From: Clostridiales bacterium
GTDB lineage: Bacteria; Bacillota; Clostridia; Christensenellales; CAG-138
Assembly: GCA_009779405.1 (NCBI GenBank)
Contig: WREI01000007.1
Location: 1 to 62,382, forward strand
Reading direction: 5' to 3'
Length of the DNA: 62,382 bases
Shown here: positions 48,273 to 57,629 of the stretch, one piece after another
Position numbering within the stretch: position 1 is the first letter of the stretch
How the letters are laid out: every line of letters begins with the position of its first letter
Notes under the pieces: model-generated
What the model saw: only the letters and a program-made list of their open reading frames with translations
The model's database searches: none
Told to the model about the DNA's origin: nothing
Position numbers and translations under genes: made by a program

Positions 48273-49736
48273 ATGTCATTGATCGATATTTCCCATCTGT
48301 CATTTGCCTATGACGGCAGCTATGAGGATATTTTCACCGACGTTTCCTTTCAGATCGACAGCGCGTGGAAGCTGGGGCTTTGCGGGCGCAACGGACGCGG
48401 AAAGACGACCTTTCTGCGCCTGCTGATGGGTGAGTTACAGTATCAGGGGGCGATCTCCCACAGCGTGGACTTTGAATATTTCCCGTTTCCGGTTTCCGAT
48501 ACGGCGGAGCATACCTTGGATATATTCTATGGACTTGCGCCGGGCGTGCAGCTCTGGCAGATCCAAAAGGAATTGTCCAAGCTGGCCGTCGGGGAGGACG
48601 TGCTTTACCGCCCCTTTGAAACGCTCTCGCACGGGGAGCGCACCAAGATCCTGCTGGCGGGCCTGTTTCTGCGGGACAACAGCTTTCTGCTGATCGACGA
48701 GCCGACCGACCATCTGGATATGGAAACGCGCAGTCTGGTCGCGCGCTATCTGCGCGGGAAGTCGGGTTTTATTCTGGTTTCGCACGACCGCGCGTTCCTC
48801 GACGCCTGTACCGACCATACGCTCTCCATCAATAAGGCGAATATCGAGGTCGTCCACGGCAACTTTTCGGTGTGGTGGGAGCAGAAGCGGCGGCAAGATG
48901 CCTATGAACAGGCGGAAAACGAGCGTCTGGCGGGGGAGATAGGCCGCCTGAAAATATCGGCCGCGCGCACGGCGGGGTGGTCGGAGCAGGTGGAGAGAAG
49001 CAAAACGGGTTCCGGCGGGGACAAGGGCTATATCGGCCACCAATCCGCCAAAATGATGAAGCGGGCCAAGAACATCGAAAACCGCCGCCAGGACGCGATC
49101 GCCGAAAAATCCAAACTCCTGAAAAACATAGACCGGGCGGACGACCTCAAACTCGTCACGGAGCCCTATCACGCGTCCCGCCTGCTATCGTTGGAAAACG
49201 TATCCATCCATTACGGCGAAAAACAGGTCTGCCAAGATGTGCGCTTCACAGTAGACGTGGGCGACAGACTGGCGCTCACAGGCAGCAACGGCACGGGCAA
49301 GAGCAGTCTGATCAAGCTGATTTGCGGAGAAACGATCCCCCATAGGGGCGCCGTACTACGGGGCAGCCGTTTAATTATCTCCTATGTTCCCCAAGATGCG
49401 TCCTTTTTGGCGGGCGACCTACGCGCCTATGCACGGGAGCAGCAGGCGGACGAGACCCTGTTCCTGATGATGTTGCGCAAATTGGACTTCTCCCGCGAAC
49501 AGTTCGATATCGATATGTGCGCATTCAGCGCGGGCCAAAAGAAAAAGGTGCTGCTGGCGGGCAGCCTCGCCGCGCGCGCGCACCTCTATATCTGGGATGA
49601 ACCGCTCAACTATATCGACGTCCTCTCGCGTATGCAGATCGAGGATTTAATTTTGGCGTATCGCCCGACTTTGCTGTTTGTGGAGCATGATAGGGCGTTT
49701 TGTGAGAATGTGGCGACGGGGCGGGTGGAGTTATGA
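48273..49736 (+). CDS. ABC-F ribosomal protection protein, Lsa-like
   Basis: A 487-residue ABC-F protein with two ATPase halves and no membrane domain. The first half has Walker A GRNGRGKTT, signature LSHGERTK and Walker B LLIDEPTDHLD; the second has GSNGTGKSS, FSAGQKKK and YIWDEPLNYID. Between them (about 180-290) is a charged linker (the antibiotic-resistance domain in relatives). Length and linker match the Lsa group, which dislodges lincosamides, streptogramin A and pleuromutilins from the ribosome. The spectrum cannot be read from sequence. GGGAGG precedes the ATG. Expression probably depends on the upstream attenuator. Confidence 0.9.
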   Translation: MSLIDISHLSFAYDGSYEDIFTDVSFQIDSAWKLGLCGRNGRGKTTFLRLLMGELQYQGAISHSVDFEYFPFPVSDTAEHTLDIFYGLAPGVQLWQIQKELSKLAVGEDVLYRPFETLSHGERTKILLAGLFLRDNSFLLIDEPTDHLDMETRSLVARYLRGKSGFILVSHDRAFLDACTDHTLSINKANIEVVHGNFSVWWEQKRRQDAYEQAENERLAGEIGRLKISAARTAGWSEQVERSKTGSGGDKGYIGHQSAKMMKRAKNIENRRQDAIAEKSKLLKNIDRADDLKLVTEPYHASRLLSLENVSIHYGEKQVCQDVRFTVDVGDRLALTGSNGTGKSSLIKLICGETIPHRGAVLRGSRLIISYVPQDASFLAGDLRAYAREQQADETLFLMMLRKLDFSREQFDIDMCAFSAGQKKKVLLAGSLAARAHLYIWDEPLNYIDVLSRMQIEDLILAYRPTLLFVEHDRAFCENVATGRVEL

Positions 49737-49757
49737 TAAAAATATCATCACTGTGCA

Positions 49758-49786
49758 TTGATAATAACAAGTGATATTGATATAAT
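49758..49786 (+). promoter_or_regulatory. Promoter of the AT-rich orphan gene
   Basis: TTGATA (49758-49763), 17 bp, TATAAT (49781-49786). Start predicted near 49793. Confidence 0.75.
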
Positions 49787-49818
49787 CTTGGTATCATCAA
49801 AGAATTTTTGGGGCGAAC

Positions 49819-50898
49819 ATGAAATATATTTGGCAATTCTTTCAAAAAGCATATCATTTCTTTCTCAAGGTATACAATTGCCGTTTCCTGGAATGGCTGC
49901 GGGGCACGTTGGTTTACAACATGCTGAAGATATTTTTATTGGTTTTGCTACTTCTTTGGCTTGTTTTCTTGATTGCTCCCAAAAGCGCTCATGTTGCATA
50001 TGAAGCAGATGCTATTTCAGAGTTAAGCGAAATCACGGCGACTCAAATTAACACGAAAATTGCAACCAAATATGTTATCTTTGAGGATGCATGGAGCTTG
50101 TTTATTTTTGATGCTAAAGGATTTTCTTTAAATGGACAGTATTATCAGAATCCAGAAGAAACCGAAGATCCATTAACTTGGATGTCACCTGCGCAGATGA
50201 TTTGGATTGGCAAAAGTCAGGTTAGCATACATGGAGAGAAATTTGAACCGTTCGAAATAAATTCGACTTCTTATACCAGCGAATATAATGATACTGAAAT
50301 AACCAATCCAACATCGAATCTTATAAGATTCAGCAAGTATTCAGATGAATATATGGTTAAAGCTCAAATTACAAATATAACCATAAACGAAAACATAGCT
50401 ATTCTAATCCCAAATAATCAAGAGACTTATATCGTATGGGAAGATGAAAAAATCCCTATCATTGATAAATGGATTTATGTATATAAAAAAGAACGTACAG
50501 ATATTAGCTTGTCTTTTTCAGGGCTTGAAGATATCCAGTTTTGGTTCCATGAACCTATTGGTCGGATTGAATTGTGCAATGTGAACTCCATATCATTTAA
50601 ATCACATGGTGAATTAGATTTTTCATACTCACCGAATTCTATTCATTATGCACTGCGAAATCAAAAGATTCTATTAGAAAGTAAAGATACATTATATGCT
50701 GAAATAGTTCTAGGGCGGGGTATTGAAAATATCAGCATAAATGGAATAGTTCATAATGCTACTATATCAGATATGAGTCTTTTCCCATCATTTTGGGGCT
50801 GGTATCGTGATAATATTTACTTAATTCCATTGACGCTTTTATCAACAATATTCGGTGGCGTTGCAATCATGATCAATAAGCGAAAGAAGAGTCAATAG
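49819..50898 (+). CDS. AT-rich membrane protein of unknown function, probably acquired
   Basis: A 359-residue protein with two transmembrane segments, one at about 35-55 (MLKIFLLVLLLLWLVFLIAP) and one near 332-350 (LIPLTLLSTIFGGVAIMI). The region between is beta-rich and exported; the end is basic. Codon use is strikingly AT-rich compared with all neighbours, with AAT, ATA, AAA and TTA frequent, which suggests recent transfer. No family is recognised. The ATG follows weak GGGGCGA. It has its own strong promoter and is followed by GGGCG palindromes. Confidence 0.7.
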   Translation: MKYIWQFFQKAYHFFLKVYNCRFLEWLRGTLVYNMLKIFLLVLLLLWLVFLIAPKSAHVAYEADAISELSEITATQINTKIATKYVIFEDAWSLFIFDAKGFSLNGQYYQNPEETEDPLTWMSPAQMIWIGKSQVSIHGEKFEPFEINSTSYTSEYNDTEITNPTSNLIRFSKYSDEYMVKAQITNITINENIAILIPNNQETYIVWEDEKIPIIDKWIYVYKKERTDISLSFSGLEDIQFWFHEPIGRIELCNVNSISFKSHGELDFSYSPNSIHYALRNQKILLESKDTLYAEIVLGRGIENISINGIVHNATISDMSLFPSFWGWYRDNIYLIPLTLLSTIFGGVAIMINKRKKSQ

Positions 50899-50947
50899 TT
50901 TTTATCCGGGCGTTTTGCGTTAACGTAGCGACGAAGCAGATTTATTT

Positions 50948-51012
50948 GTAGGGACGGATAGCATCTGCCCGGGTGTTCTGGTAATCGGCGGGCGGATGCT
51001 ATCCGCCCCTAC
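50948..51012. repeat. Two GGGCG-type palindromes in tandem
   Basis: 50948-50970 (GGGACGGAT-AGC-ATCTGCCC, decayed) and 50990-51012 (GGGCGGAT-GCT-ATCCGCCC then CTAC). They are in the 157-bp gap between the AT-rich gene and a convergent lipoprotein gene. Same tandem arrangement as at 25.3 kb. Confidence 0.75.
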
Positions 51013-51055
51013 CGGTTCGCTGCATCTAAAAATTTACACCGGGGTGTATGCGCTC

Positions 51056-51550
51056 TTAATCCATCATCAGCGCACCAATCGCCACGACCTGTGCGTTGTC
51101 TTTTCTGAGTACTATGTGGACTATTGTCGATGGGGCGGGATAACCAAACATTACGATCCATAACTCTTCTTCTGTATCAAAAAACACACCTATCGCTTTG
51201 CCATCGTCTTTCGAGTATCCCTGCGCGCAATAAATCAACGAAGCGATGGCAACTGCCGTTTCTTTGTCGGGAATGCAGACCCCGTTTCCTGCAAATAAAT
51301 CATTGCCGTATTCCTCTGAGTCCCAAAAGCGGCGGTCAAAGACGCCTTCATCATAGAAAAGTTCCGCGTCATCGTCCGAAAATGACACAATATTCTCTTC
51401 TGTGTTTTCATCAAGGGGTTGTGCAGATGCAAGCGCTGCCTGTGTCGGCGTTGCCGTTTCACTTGCTTCCGTCGGCATGTTTGATATGCCACCGCCATTG
51501 CATCCGCAAAGCAAAGTCAGCATTGCTATGAACAATATCCTATATCGCAT
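51056..51550 (-). CDS. Lipoprotein resembling NTF2-fold immunity proteins
   Basis: A 164-residue lipoprotein (signal MRYRILFIAMLTLLCGC, cysteine at about 17) with a Thr/Ala linker. A C-terminal domain of about 80 residues follows, whose pattern GNGVCIPDKETAVAIASLIY...WIVMFGY...VLRKDNAQVVAIG resembles the NTF2-fold immunity family (PF15631 type) from memory. No toxin gene is adjacent, so immunity is not supported by context. The start overlaps the MFS gene by 11 bp; co-transcribed. Confidence 0.7.
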   Translation of the reverse strand: MRYRILFIAMLTLLCGCNGGGISNMPTEASETATPTQAALASAQPLDENTEENIVSFSDDDAELFYDEGVFDRRFWDSEEYGNDLFAGNGVCIPDKETAVAIASLIYCAQGYSKDDGKAIGVFFDTEEELWIVMFGYPAPSTIVHIVLRKDNAQVVAIGALMMD

Positions 51551-52739
51551 TTCTTCCCCTCACCACCCGATCCCAAATCAACAAGACCCCAAACTGCAGC
51601 GCGTAAATCCCTGCCAGACAGGCATACAGGACATGCAAATTGAATTTGCCGATGATCAGCATCGCAAACTGGTTGCCCGCCAGCCCGGCCACGGCCCACG
51701 CGCTGAGCATCAGGCCCTGCACGGTGGCAAGGCGGCGTATGCCATAGTGCTCGTGCAGGATATTGGGCAGGCAGCCGAAGCCACAGCCGAAGAAGAAGTT
51801 GACAATCCACATCAGAAGGAGCGTTTCGGGCAAATTTCGCGCGCGGAAAGCGGCGAGGGCGCAAATGCCCAGCGACATCAGCGCCATGAAATAATAGGGC
51901 AGATGATTGCGTTTCAATTTGTCCTGCAAGGAGGCCATGGTGATCCGCCCCAGGGTGTTGCAAATCACGCTGACCGTGCAATAGAGCACCACCATCGCGT
52001 CGGCTATTTGGCCGCCGGTGATATCCCTGTATATCTGTTTCTCCTGACTTATGAGGGCAAGACCGCAGACGATATTCATGAAAAATACGAGCCAGAGCAG
52101 GATGAACTTCTTTGAAAATATAATCTCGCGCTTGTTGAAGGAGCCTTGGATTTCTGCCGCCGGTTCCTGCATCTCGGGCCGGTGTATCAGAAAATAAGAG
52201 ACGAGGAGGGCGACTGCGTATATGCCGGTCAGCAGATAAAATACATGATATACCTCGGGGAGCGCATCCAAAAAGAAGACGATCATGGGGTTGGCGATTA
52301 AACCCGCCAGCGCGAACCCGGCGATGGAGATCCCCGCGGCAAAGCCCTTGCTCTTGTCTAACCACAGCATCATCGTCTTTACGGGCGTGATATAGCCGAA
52401 ACCCACGCCGATTCCCTGAATCACGCCAAAGCCCAGTACGGTGAGAAACGCGCTCTTGAACTGGATGCCGACGCCCGTCACAATCCAGCCCAGCGTGACC
52501 ATGACGAAGGTGATCAGCGTGGACTTCTTCACATCCTTTTCGACGATCTTCCCGCCGAACGCGGCGGACATGCCGAGGAAGAAGATGGCCAGCGAAAAGC
52601 ACCATTCCACCACAGGCTTGCCGAAGCCCGTATATGTCCAGATCGCTTCCTTGAATAAGGTCCAGCAATACACTGTGCCGATGGAAAAGTTGATCAGTAT
52701 GGTTGGCAGTATCCCGTTCAGGTATTTGTTCTTTTTCAC
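51540..52739 (-). CDS. MFS transporter, oxalate/formate antiporter type
   Basis: A 399-residue major facilitator with 12 predicted helices. The opening GILPTILINFSIGTVYCWTLF and the motif GFGVIQGIGVGFGYITP are typical of the OFA group, which exchanges small carboxylates. The substrate is unknown. The start is GTG at 52737-52739, immediately after the M42 stop codon with GGGAG 9 nt upstream, so translation is coupled to the peptidase gene. Confidence 0.85.
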   Translation of the reverse strand: MKKNKYLNGILPTILINFSIGTVYCWTLFKEAIWTYTGFGKPVVEWCFSLAIFFLGMSAAFGGKIVEKDVKKSTLITFVMVTLGWIVTGVGIQFKSAFLTVLGFGVIQGIGVGFGYITPVKTMMLWLDKSKGFAAGISIAGFALAGLIANPMIVFFLDALPEVYHVFYLLTGIYAVALLVSYFLIHRPEMQEPAAEIQGSFNKREIIFSKKFILLWLVFFMNIVCGLALISQEKQIYRDITGGQIADAMVVLYCTVSVICNTLGRITMASLQDKLKRNHLPYYFMALMSLGICALAAFRARNLPETLLLMWIVNFFFGCGFGCLPNILHEHYGIRRLATVQGLMLSAWAVAGLAGNQFAMLIIGKFNLHVLYACLAGIYALQFGVLLIWDRVVRGRNAI

Positions 52740-53762
52740 CTATATGATCTCCCGCACCAAGGCCAGCGTCGCTTCCAGGCCATCCATATGCGTCCGTTCA
52801 TACCCGTGCGTTTCCACCACGCCGGGGCCGATGAGCGCGTGGCGGATGTCGTAACCCGCGTTCAGGGCGACGTCCGCGTCGGAGCCGTAGGCGGGCAGCA
52901 GCATATCGACGGCGTGGGGGATGCCGGCTTTTTTTGCGGCGGCGATCAGCTCGTTTGTGAATTCATAGTGGTAGGGATAGCGCGAGTCCTTCGTGGCGAT
53001 GGTTACCTTGCGCTCGTCGCTGTGCTGTTTGGGGCCGACACAGCCTATGTCGATGGCGAGGAAGTCGCGCGTGTCGACCGGAAAGCCGCAGGCACCGCCG
53101 TGGCCTATCTCCTCGTATTGCGTGAACAGGAAGCTGAGCGGACGCGTGGGCGTGATTTTACCCTCCGCAATCTCGCGCAACAGGCTCAATAGAATGGCGC
53201 AGGAAGCCTTGTCGTCGAGGAAGCGGCTCTTTATATATCCGCTCTCTGTGACACGGTAATCGGGCTCCACCGCCACAAAATCCCCGCAGGAAATGCCCAG
53301 TTCTTCGGTGTCCTGCGCCGTTTTCACATGTTCGTCCAAGGTGACGCAGAGGTTGTCCTCATAGGTCATTTCCGCCTTGCGCTCCTCCGCCGTCATCAGA
53401 TGTATGCAGGCATTGCGGCGGCGCAGGGTTCCGGTATACATTTTGCCCTCTCTCGTATGGACGCGCAGGTTGGTATCTAATGCGTAAAACGCGGGCAGCC
53501 CGCCCACGGGCGTCACCTGCAAAGTGCCGTTCTCCAAAATCCGCTGTACCATAAAACCGAGCGTATCCATATGCGCGGCGAGGGTGAGCCGCTCCCCTGC
53601 CCCCTCCAGATTGACGCAGACGCCGCCCTTGACGAGGCGCTGCGGCGCAAAGCCGAGGCGCGCAAGCTCCGCGCACATGTAGTCATCCGCCCGTCGGCAA
53701 TAGCCCGTGGGGCTGTCGATGGCGAGGATGGCTTCCAAATAGCTGAGGATATGGGTTTGCAT
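52740..53762 (-). CDS. M42 family aminopeptidase
   Basis: A 340-residue metalloaminopeptidase of family M42 (tetrahedral aminopeptidases). Metal and catalytic residues are H64 and D66 (AAHMDTLGF), D183 (FLDDKAS), E217/E218 (QYEEIG), a later DIG aspartate, and H near the end (GVVETHGYERTH). It digests peptides in the cytoplasm. Length is typical. GGGAGG precedes the ATG. An extended -10 (TGT-TATAAT, 53793-53801) lies 24 nt upstream. Confidence 0.93.
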   Translation of the reverse strand: MQTHILSYLEAILAIDSPTGYCRRADDYMCAELARLGFAPQRLVKGGVCVNLEGAGERLTLAAHMDTLGFMVQRILENGTLQVTPVGGLPAFYALDTNLRVHTREGKMYTGTLRRRNACIHLMTAEERKAEMTYEDNLCVTLDEHVKTAQDTEELGISCGDFVAVEPDYRVTESGYIKSRFLDDKASCAILLSLLREIAEGKITPTRPLSFLFTQYEEIGHGGACGFPVDTRDFLAIDIGCVGPKQHSDERKVTIATKDSRYPYHYEFTNELIAAAKKAGIPHAVDMLLPAYGSDADVALNAGYDIRHALIGPGVVETHGYERTHMDGLEATLALVREII

Positions 53763-53792
53763 AGTGAGCCTCCCGATTTTTTTATATGTACC

Positions 53793-53801
53793 ATTATAAC
53801 A
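53793..53801 (-). promoter_or_regulatory. M42-MFS operon promoter (extended -10)
   Basis: TGT-TATAAT on the minus strand; the place of the -35 box is taken by the heptamer arm at 53811-53845, which gives only a weak match. Confidence 0.55.
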
Positions 53802-53810
53802 TGGTTCGAG

Positions 53811-53845
53811 AATAAGTAATAGGTAATAATGCAGAATGCAGAGAG
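53811..53845. repeat. Single heptamer arm, AATAATGCAGA flavour
   Basis: AGTAATA-GGTAATA-ATGCAGA-ATGCAGA units, almost identical to the left arm at 1135. No matching right arm was found within 300 bp. The next 200 bp hold a decayed GGGCGCGATAT palindrome and an interrupted CAAAACT...AGTTTTG pair, so the element looks broken. Confidence 0.7.
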
Positions 53846-54070
53846 GGATTCATATATACCATTAGGGCGCGATATAGTTCGCTTCCGTTAAGGAAGTAGC
53901 AGCAAAACTATACCAACGCCAGAATACAGTTTTGTAGCAACTCAAAGATTGCACAGCAATTATACGTTATGCGGGAGTGGGAAGCAAGAGGATTCCTGTT
54001 CTCGCATTTTTCTTTGCGACCTCAATGCGGCTTCTGCTTGGAGTTTTGAGTCCAAGGAAGGATAAAAAAG

Positions 54071-54107
54071 AAAAAGAACAGGCCGGAGGTGAATGCCTGC
54101 TCTTTTT
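54071..54107. terminator. Terminator at the end of the starch operon
   Basis: AAAAAGAACAGGC - 11 nt - GCCTGCTCTTTTT, with A and T runs on both sides, so usable in both directions. It ends 28 bp before the lacI-type stop codon. Confidence 0.8.
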
Positions 54108-54135
54108 GATTGTAGCTGCGGTAAGCGGGATTATG

Positions 54136-55128
54136 TTAGTTTGGCGCGGCGGTGGACGCTCTTTTCACCAACACGGGGACGGTGGTGAAGCTTTGGATTT
54201 GCATTTCGGGTTTTTTGATGCAGCTGCGCAGGAGTTTGCCTGCTTGTATGCCCATTTCATATACGTCTATGCTGACCGTTGTCAGCGCGGGGCGCATGTA
54301 GAGGGCGAAGGGATAGTCGTCGAAGGTGATCAGGCTGATGTCGGCGAGGACGTGCAGCTTTGCTTCTTGGAGGGCTGTAAGGCAGCCGTAGGCGAGATGG
54401 TTGTTGGCGCAGACAAGCGCCTGCGGGCGCTTGGGCAGGCGAAGCAGTTCGGCTGTTATGCGCTTGCCCTCCTCGATGGTGCTGTCGCCCCGGAGGATGG
54501 TGGTATGCGGCAATTCGGATTTGACGCCTATGAGCCTGTCTTCGGAGATTCGGTCACTCTCGTGGCCGCCTATGAAGGCTACGTTTCTATGCCCCAGTTC
54601 ATAGAGGTGGCGGGCAGCGATTTCGCCCGAAAGGCGGTTGTTGTTGTCTATCCAGCAGAGCCGCTGCCCCGCTTCGGGCTTGCCGATGACAATATGCGGG
54701 ATTTCGCTGCGCGAGAGCAGCAGGGAGAGTTCATGCGTGACGACCGACGCGTGGATTAGGAGTCCGTCGGCGCGCTTGCTGTCCATAATGTCGCGCACCG
54801 TTGCACAGATGTCTTTATAATCGCAGTGCTGCAGGATGAGCGCATAGCCCTTTTGCCGCAGAGCGCTTTGGGCGCCGCTGATGATCTCGAACATGTGCGG
54901 GTTTTCGAAGGCGGCGTTGCGATCAAGGCAGGTCAAAAATACCGCCGAGCGCGTCGCCTGGCGGGCGAAAGTCTGCGCTCTCGCGTTGGGCGTATAGCCC
55001 ATGCGCGCGGCGATTTTGCGGATATTTTTGGTCTGCTCCTCCGAAATGGTGTAGGAGCCGTTCATCGCTTTGGAGACTGTGCTGATTGCAACCCCCGCCT
55101 CCTGCGCCACTTCCCTGATTGTCGCCAT
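54136..55128 (-). CDS. LacI-family transcriptional regulator of the starch operon
   Basis: A 330-residue LacI-type repressor with helix-turn-helix MATIREVAQEAGVAISTVSK (1-20) and a periplasmic-binding-like sugar domain. It lies at the end of the starch operon, 3 bp after the GH13 gene. A GAAAACGGTTTC palindrome upstream of the operon promoter is a plausible binding site. The effector is likely a malto-oligosaccharide; this is inference from context. Confidence 0.92.
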   Translation of the reverse strand: MATIREVAQEAGVAISTVSKAMNGSYTISEEQTKNIRKIAARMGYTPNARAQTFARQATRSAVFLTCLDRNAAFENPHMFEIISGAQSALRQKGYALILQHCDYKDICATVRDIMDSKRADGLLIHASVVTHELSLLLSRSEIPHIVIGKPEAGQRLCWIDNNNRLSGEIAARHLYELGHRNVAFIGGHESDRISEDRLIGVKSELPHTTILRGDSTIEEGKRITAELLRLPKRPQALVCANNHLAYGCLTALQEAKLHVLADISLITFDDYPFALYMRPALTTVSIDVYEMGIQAGKLLRSCIKKPEMQIQSFTTVPVLVKRASTAAPN

Positions 55129-55131
55129 AGC

Positions 55132-56793
55132 TTACTCCGTTTTCGTTATAATGAAATTTCTGCCGCGCCAAATTTCCTTGCCGGGCCAATTTGATGTATT
55201 CAACGCGACAATAATTCGTTCCGCTCCACAGGCGCGCTCGAATGCGAAAACCCTGCCGTTTACACAGAGCGTGCGGAAGCGGCCGCGCCGCAGGGCGGGA
55301 TATTGCTTGCGCAGAGCAATGGCTTTACGGTAAAAATCAAACAGCTCCGCATCGCCGTCCCAAATCATATGGTGGCGGTATTCATCCTCCAGCACCCCGG
55401 AGATGCCCTGTTCGTCGCCGTAAAAGACGCTCGGAATGCCCACAAAGCACATTTGGAAGAGGACGGCGAGCTTGAATTTTTCTTTGTCTCCCCCGCAGAG
55501 CGACAGGAAGCGGCTTACATCGTGGCTGTCCAGCAGGTTCAACTGCGCATAGGTCAGATTTTTGCGGTAGCGCGTCAGCATATGGACTACGCGGTCATTG
55601 AACGTCTGCGCGTCAAGACGCTCCCGCGCGAAAAAATCGCGGCAATGCTTGCGAAAATCATAGTTCATGGAGGAGTGGAACATAGAACCGTCCAACCAGT
55701 GGTTTGCGCTCTCCCAAACCTCACCGATGATCAGTGCGTCCGCGTTCTCCTCCCTTGCCGTGCGGCAAAAGGCCCGCCAGAAGGCGTCGTCTACTTCACT
55801 CGCCACATCCAGTCGCCAACCGTCGATTTTGAATTCGCGCAACCAATATTGGCAAACATCGGTGAAATAGGCGATCACTTCGGGGTTTGCCGTGTTCAGC
55901 TTGGGCATCAGCCGCTCATAGGCAAAACATTCGTAACCCGGAATATCCCCGCCATTTTCGGGGCGCACCACGGGATATTCCAATCGATAAAACCAGTCCG
56001 CATAGCGCGAATTCCCGCCGTTTTTTACGACATCATCAAACGCGAAGAAACGCCAGCCGCAGTGGTTGAATACGCCGTCGAGAATCACGCGGATGCCGTT
56101 TTCGTGCATTATCCGCACCATCTCGCGGCAATCGTCATCCGTGCCGAAGCAGGGATCCACATGATAATAATCCAGCAGGTCGTATTTGTGATATTCCCCC
56201 GCCGCAAAGATCGGGTTGATATAGACGCAGTTTACGCCCAACTCAACTAAATAATCAACATTCTCCACAATGCCGCGCAAGGTTCCGCCCAATTTGCCGC
56301 GCGTGAGTTCCCCCTGCCATTCGCGCCGGGTGGGGCGCAGGCTGATATGCCGCCGTGCGGTCGCGAAGCTGTCGGGAAAGATATTGTAGGTGATGGCATC
56401 CGTTGCCCAAACGGGCGCGGCGGCGATGTCCGCGCGGTGGACAAAGGGCAGCTGGTAATACTCCGAGCGCTCCGTGCCTTCGCTGTCGTGGAAGAAATCG
56501 GCGTAATACAGCCTGGTTTCCACGCCATCGTAAAGCTTGAAATAATAGCAGATGCGCTTGTACAGGGTATCAAACTCCGCTTCCCAGTAATCGTACAGGC
56601 TGTCGCTGAACACGACGCGCATGGACTCCTCCGTGAAGATGACGGGGTTTACGCGGCAGGCGCGGTCGGCATAGTGGAAGCTGCAGCGCAGAATATCGTC
56701 CCTTGCCACGCGCAGGCGGAAAACCACGCGGGTTTCGGACAGGGCGTGCGCGTATTCGGACATGGGTATATGCAGGATTGCGGCTCTGTTCAT
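55132..56793 (-). CDS. GH13 alpha-glucan hydrolase (neopullulanase/cyclomaltodextrinase type)
   Basis: A 553-residue glycoside hydrolase. The N-terminal about 120 residues form a beta domain like CBM34 of neopullulanases. The catalytic barrel has nucleophile D329 (DGWRLDVASEV), acid/base E358 (IIGEVWES) and D425 (LLDSHDVSRF). There is no signal peptide, so it acts in the cytoplasm on imported malto-oligosaccharides. It overlaps the upstream permease gene by 4 bp. Exact specificity (cyclodextrin, pullulan or maltodextrin) is open. Confidence 0.92.
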   Translation of the reverse strand: MNRAAILHIPMSEYAHALSETRVVFRLRVARDDILRCSFHYADRACRVNPVIFTEESMRVVFSDSLYDYWEAEFDTLYKRICYYFKLYDGVETRLYYADFFHDSEGTERSEYYQLPFVHRADIAAAPVWATDAITYNIFPDSFATARRHISLRPTRREWQGELTRGKLGGTLRGIVENVDYLVELGVNCVYINPIFAAGEYHKYDLLDYYHVDPCFGTDDDCREMVRIMHENGIRVILDGVFNHCGWRFFAFDDVVKNGGNSRYADWFYRLEYPVVRPENGGDIPGYECFAYERLMPKLNTANPEVIAYFTDVCQYWLREFKIDGWRLDVASEVDDAFWRAFCRTAREENADALIIGEVWESANHWLDGSMFHSSMNYDFRKHCRDFFARERLDAQTFNDRVVHMLTRYRKNLTYAQLNLLDSHDVSRFLSLCGGDKEKFKLAVLFQMCFVGIPSVFYGDEQGISGVLEDEYRHHMIWDGDAELFDFYRKAIALRKQYPALRRGRFRTLCVNGRVFAFERACGAERIIVALNTSNWPGKEIWRGRNFIITKTE

Positions 56794-57629
56794 CCCTTCA
56801 CTCCTCCCGCAGTCAGGCCCGAACGCATATGCTTTTGCGTTAAAAAGAAGATAATCAATATCGGCAGTGAAACCAGAATGGCGGCGGCGGCAAACAGGGG
56901 CCAGCTGCCGCGCATTTCGGTGGCTTGCAGGGAATAGAGACCCGCCGCCAGCGTATAGTTCTGCGCGCCGGTCAAAAAGGTGATGGCATAGATATATTCA
57001 TTCCAGACAAAGATCAGCACCATCAGCGCTGTCACGATCAGCGCGGGCTTGGCCAGTGGCAGCAGTATGCGCAGGACGGTTTGGAGGGCGCCGGCGCCAT
57101 CGATTGCGGCGGCTTCCTCTATTTCAACGGGTACGGAGTCGAAATAACCCTTCAGATTCAGCACGCCGAAGATGGCCATGGTTCCGATGTAAATGAGTAT
57201 TAACCCCAGCTTGCTGTTAATCAGCCCGAGCGGGGAGAGCAGTTTGTATAGCGCGAACATGGAGAGTATGGCGGGGAAGGAATGCAATAGCACCAGAAAG
57301 CGCAGCACCTGCTTGCGTCCCTTAAAGCGGAAGCGCGAAAGGCTGTACGCCGCAGGCACGGAGATGAGCAGGGAGATGAAAACCGAGACCACGGCGAGAA
57401 TGAGCGTGTTCCCCAACCACAGCAGCACGGGTTGATCCATGATAACGGCGCGATAGTTCTCCAAAGTCAGCTGCCGGGGAATAAAGCTGAAATCGGAGCC
57501 CAATATGCTCCCCTCCGCGTTGAGCGAGACCGAAAACGCATAGAGTATGGGTACCAGCGCGATAAAGCAGGCGGCGATAAAAAAGAGATTCAGAAAAATC
57601 AGACCAATGCGTTCCCAGATCTTTCTCAT
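56790..57629 (-). CDS. Carbohydrate ABC transporter permease (MalG type)
   Basis: A 279-residue inner-membrane permease with six helices and the EAA loop VEIEEAAAIDGAGALQTV (about 172-189), which docks the ATPase. It overlaps the MalF-type gene by ATGA and the hydrolase by 4 bp. With that partner it forms the channel for maltodextrins. No ATPase gene lies in the operon; a shared MsmK-type ATPase elsewhere is the usual solution in Bacillota. Confidence 0.93.
   Translation of the reverse strand: MRKIWERIGLIFLNLFFIAACFIALVPILYAFSVSLNAEGSILGSDFSFIPRQLTLENYRAVIMDQPVLLWLGNTLILAVVSVFISLLISVPAAYSLSRFRFKGRKQVLRFLVLLHSFPAILSMFALYKLLSPLGLINSKLGLILIYIGTMAIFGVLNLKGYFDSVPVEIEEAAAIDGAGALQTVLRILLPLAKPALIVTALMVLIFVWNEYIYAITFLTGAQNYTLAAGLYSLQATEMRGSWPLFAAAAILVSLPILIIFFLTQKHMRSGLTAGGVKG

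Noticed and set aside
51056-51550. Immunity protein of a toxin-immunity pair
   Set aside because: The fold resemblance is suggestive but no toxin, RHS or secretion gene is adjacent; listed only as a lipoprotein.
53977-54759. A 260-codon plus-strand frame after the M42 gene
   Set aside because: It crosses a terminator and continues antisense to the LacI-type gene; no start signal or recognisable domain.
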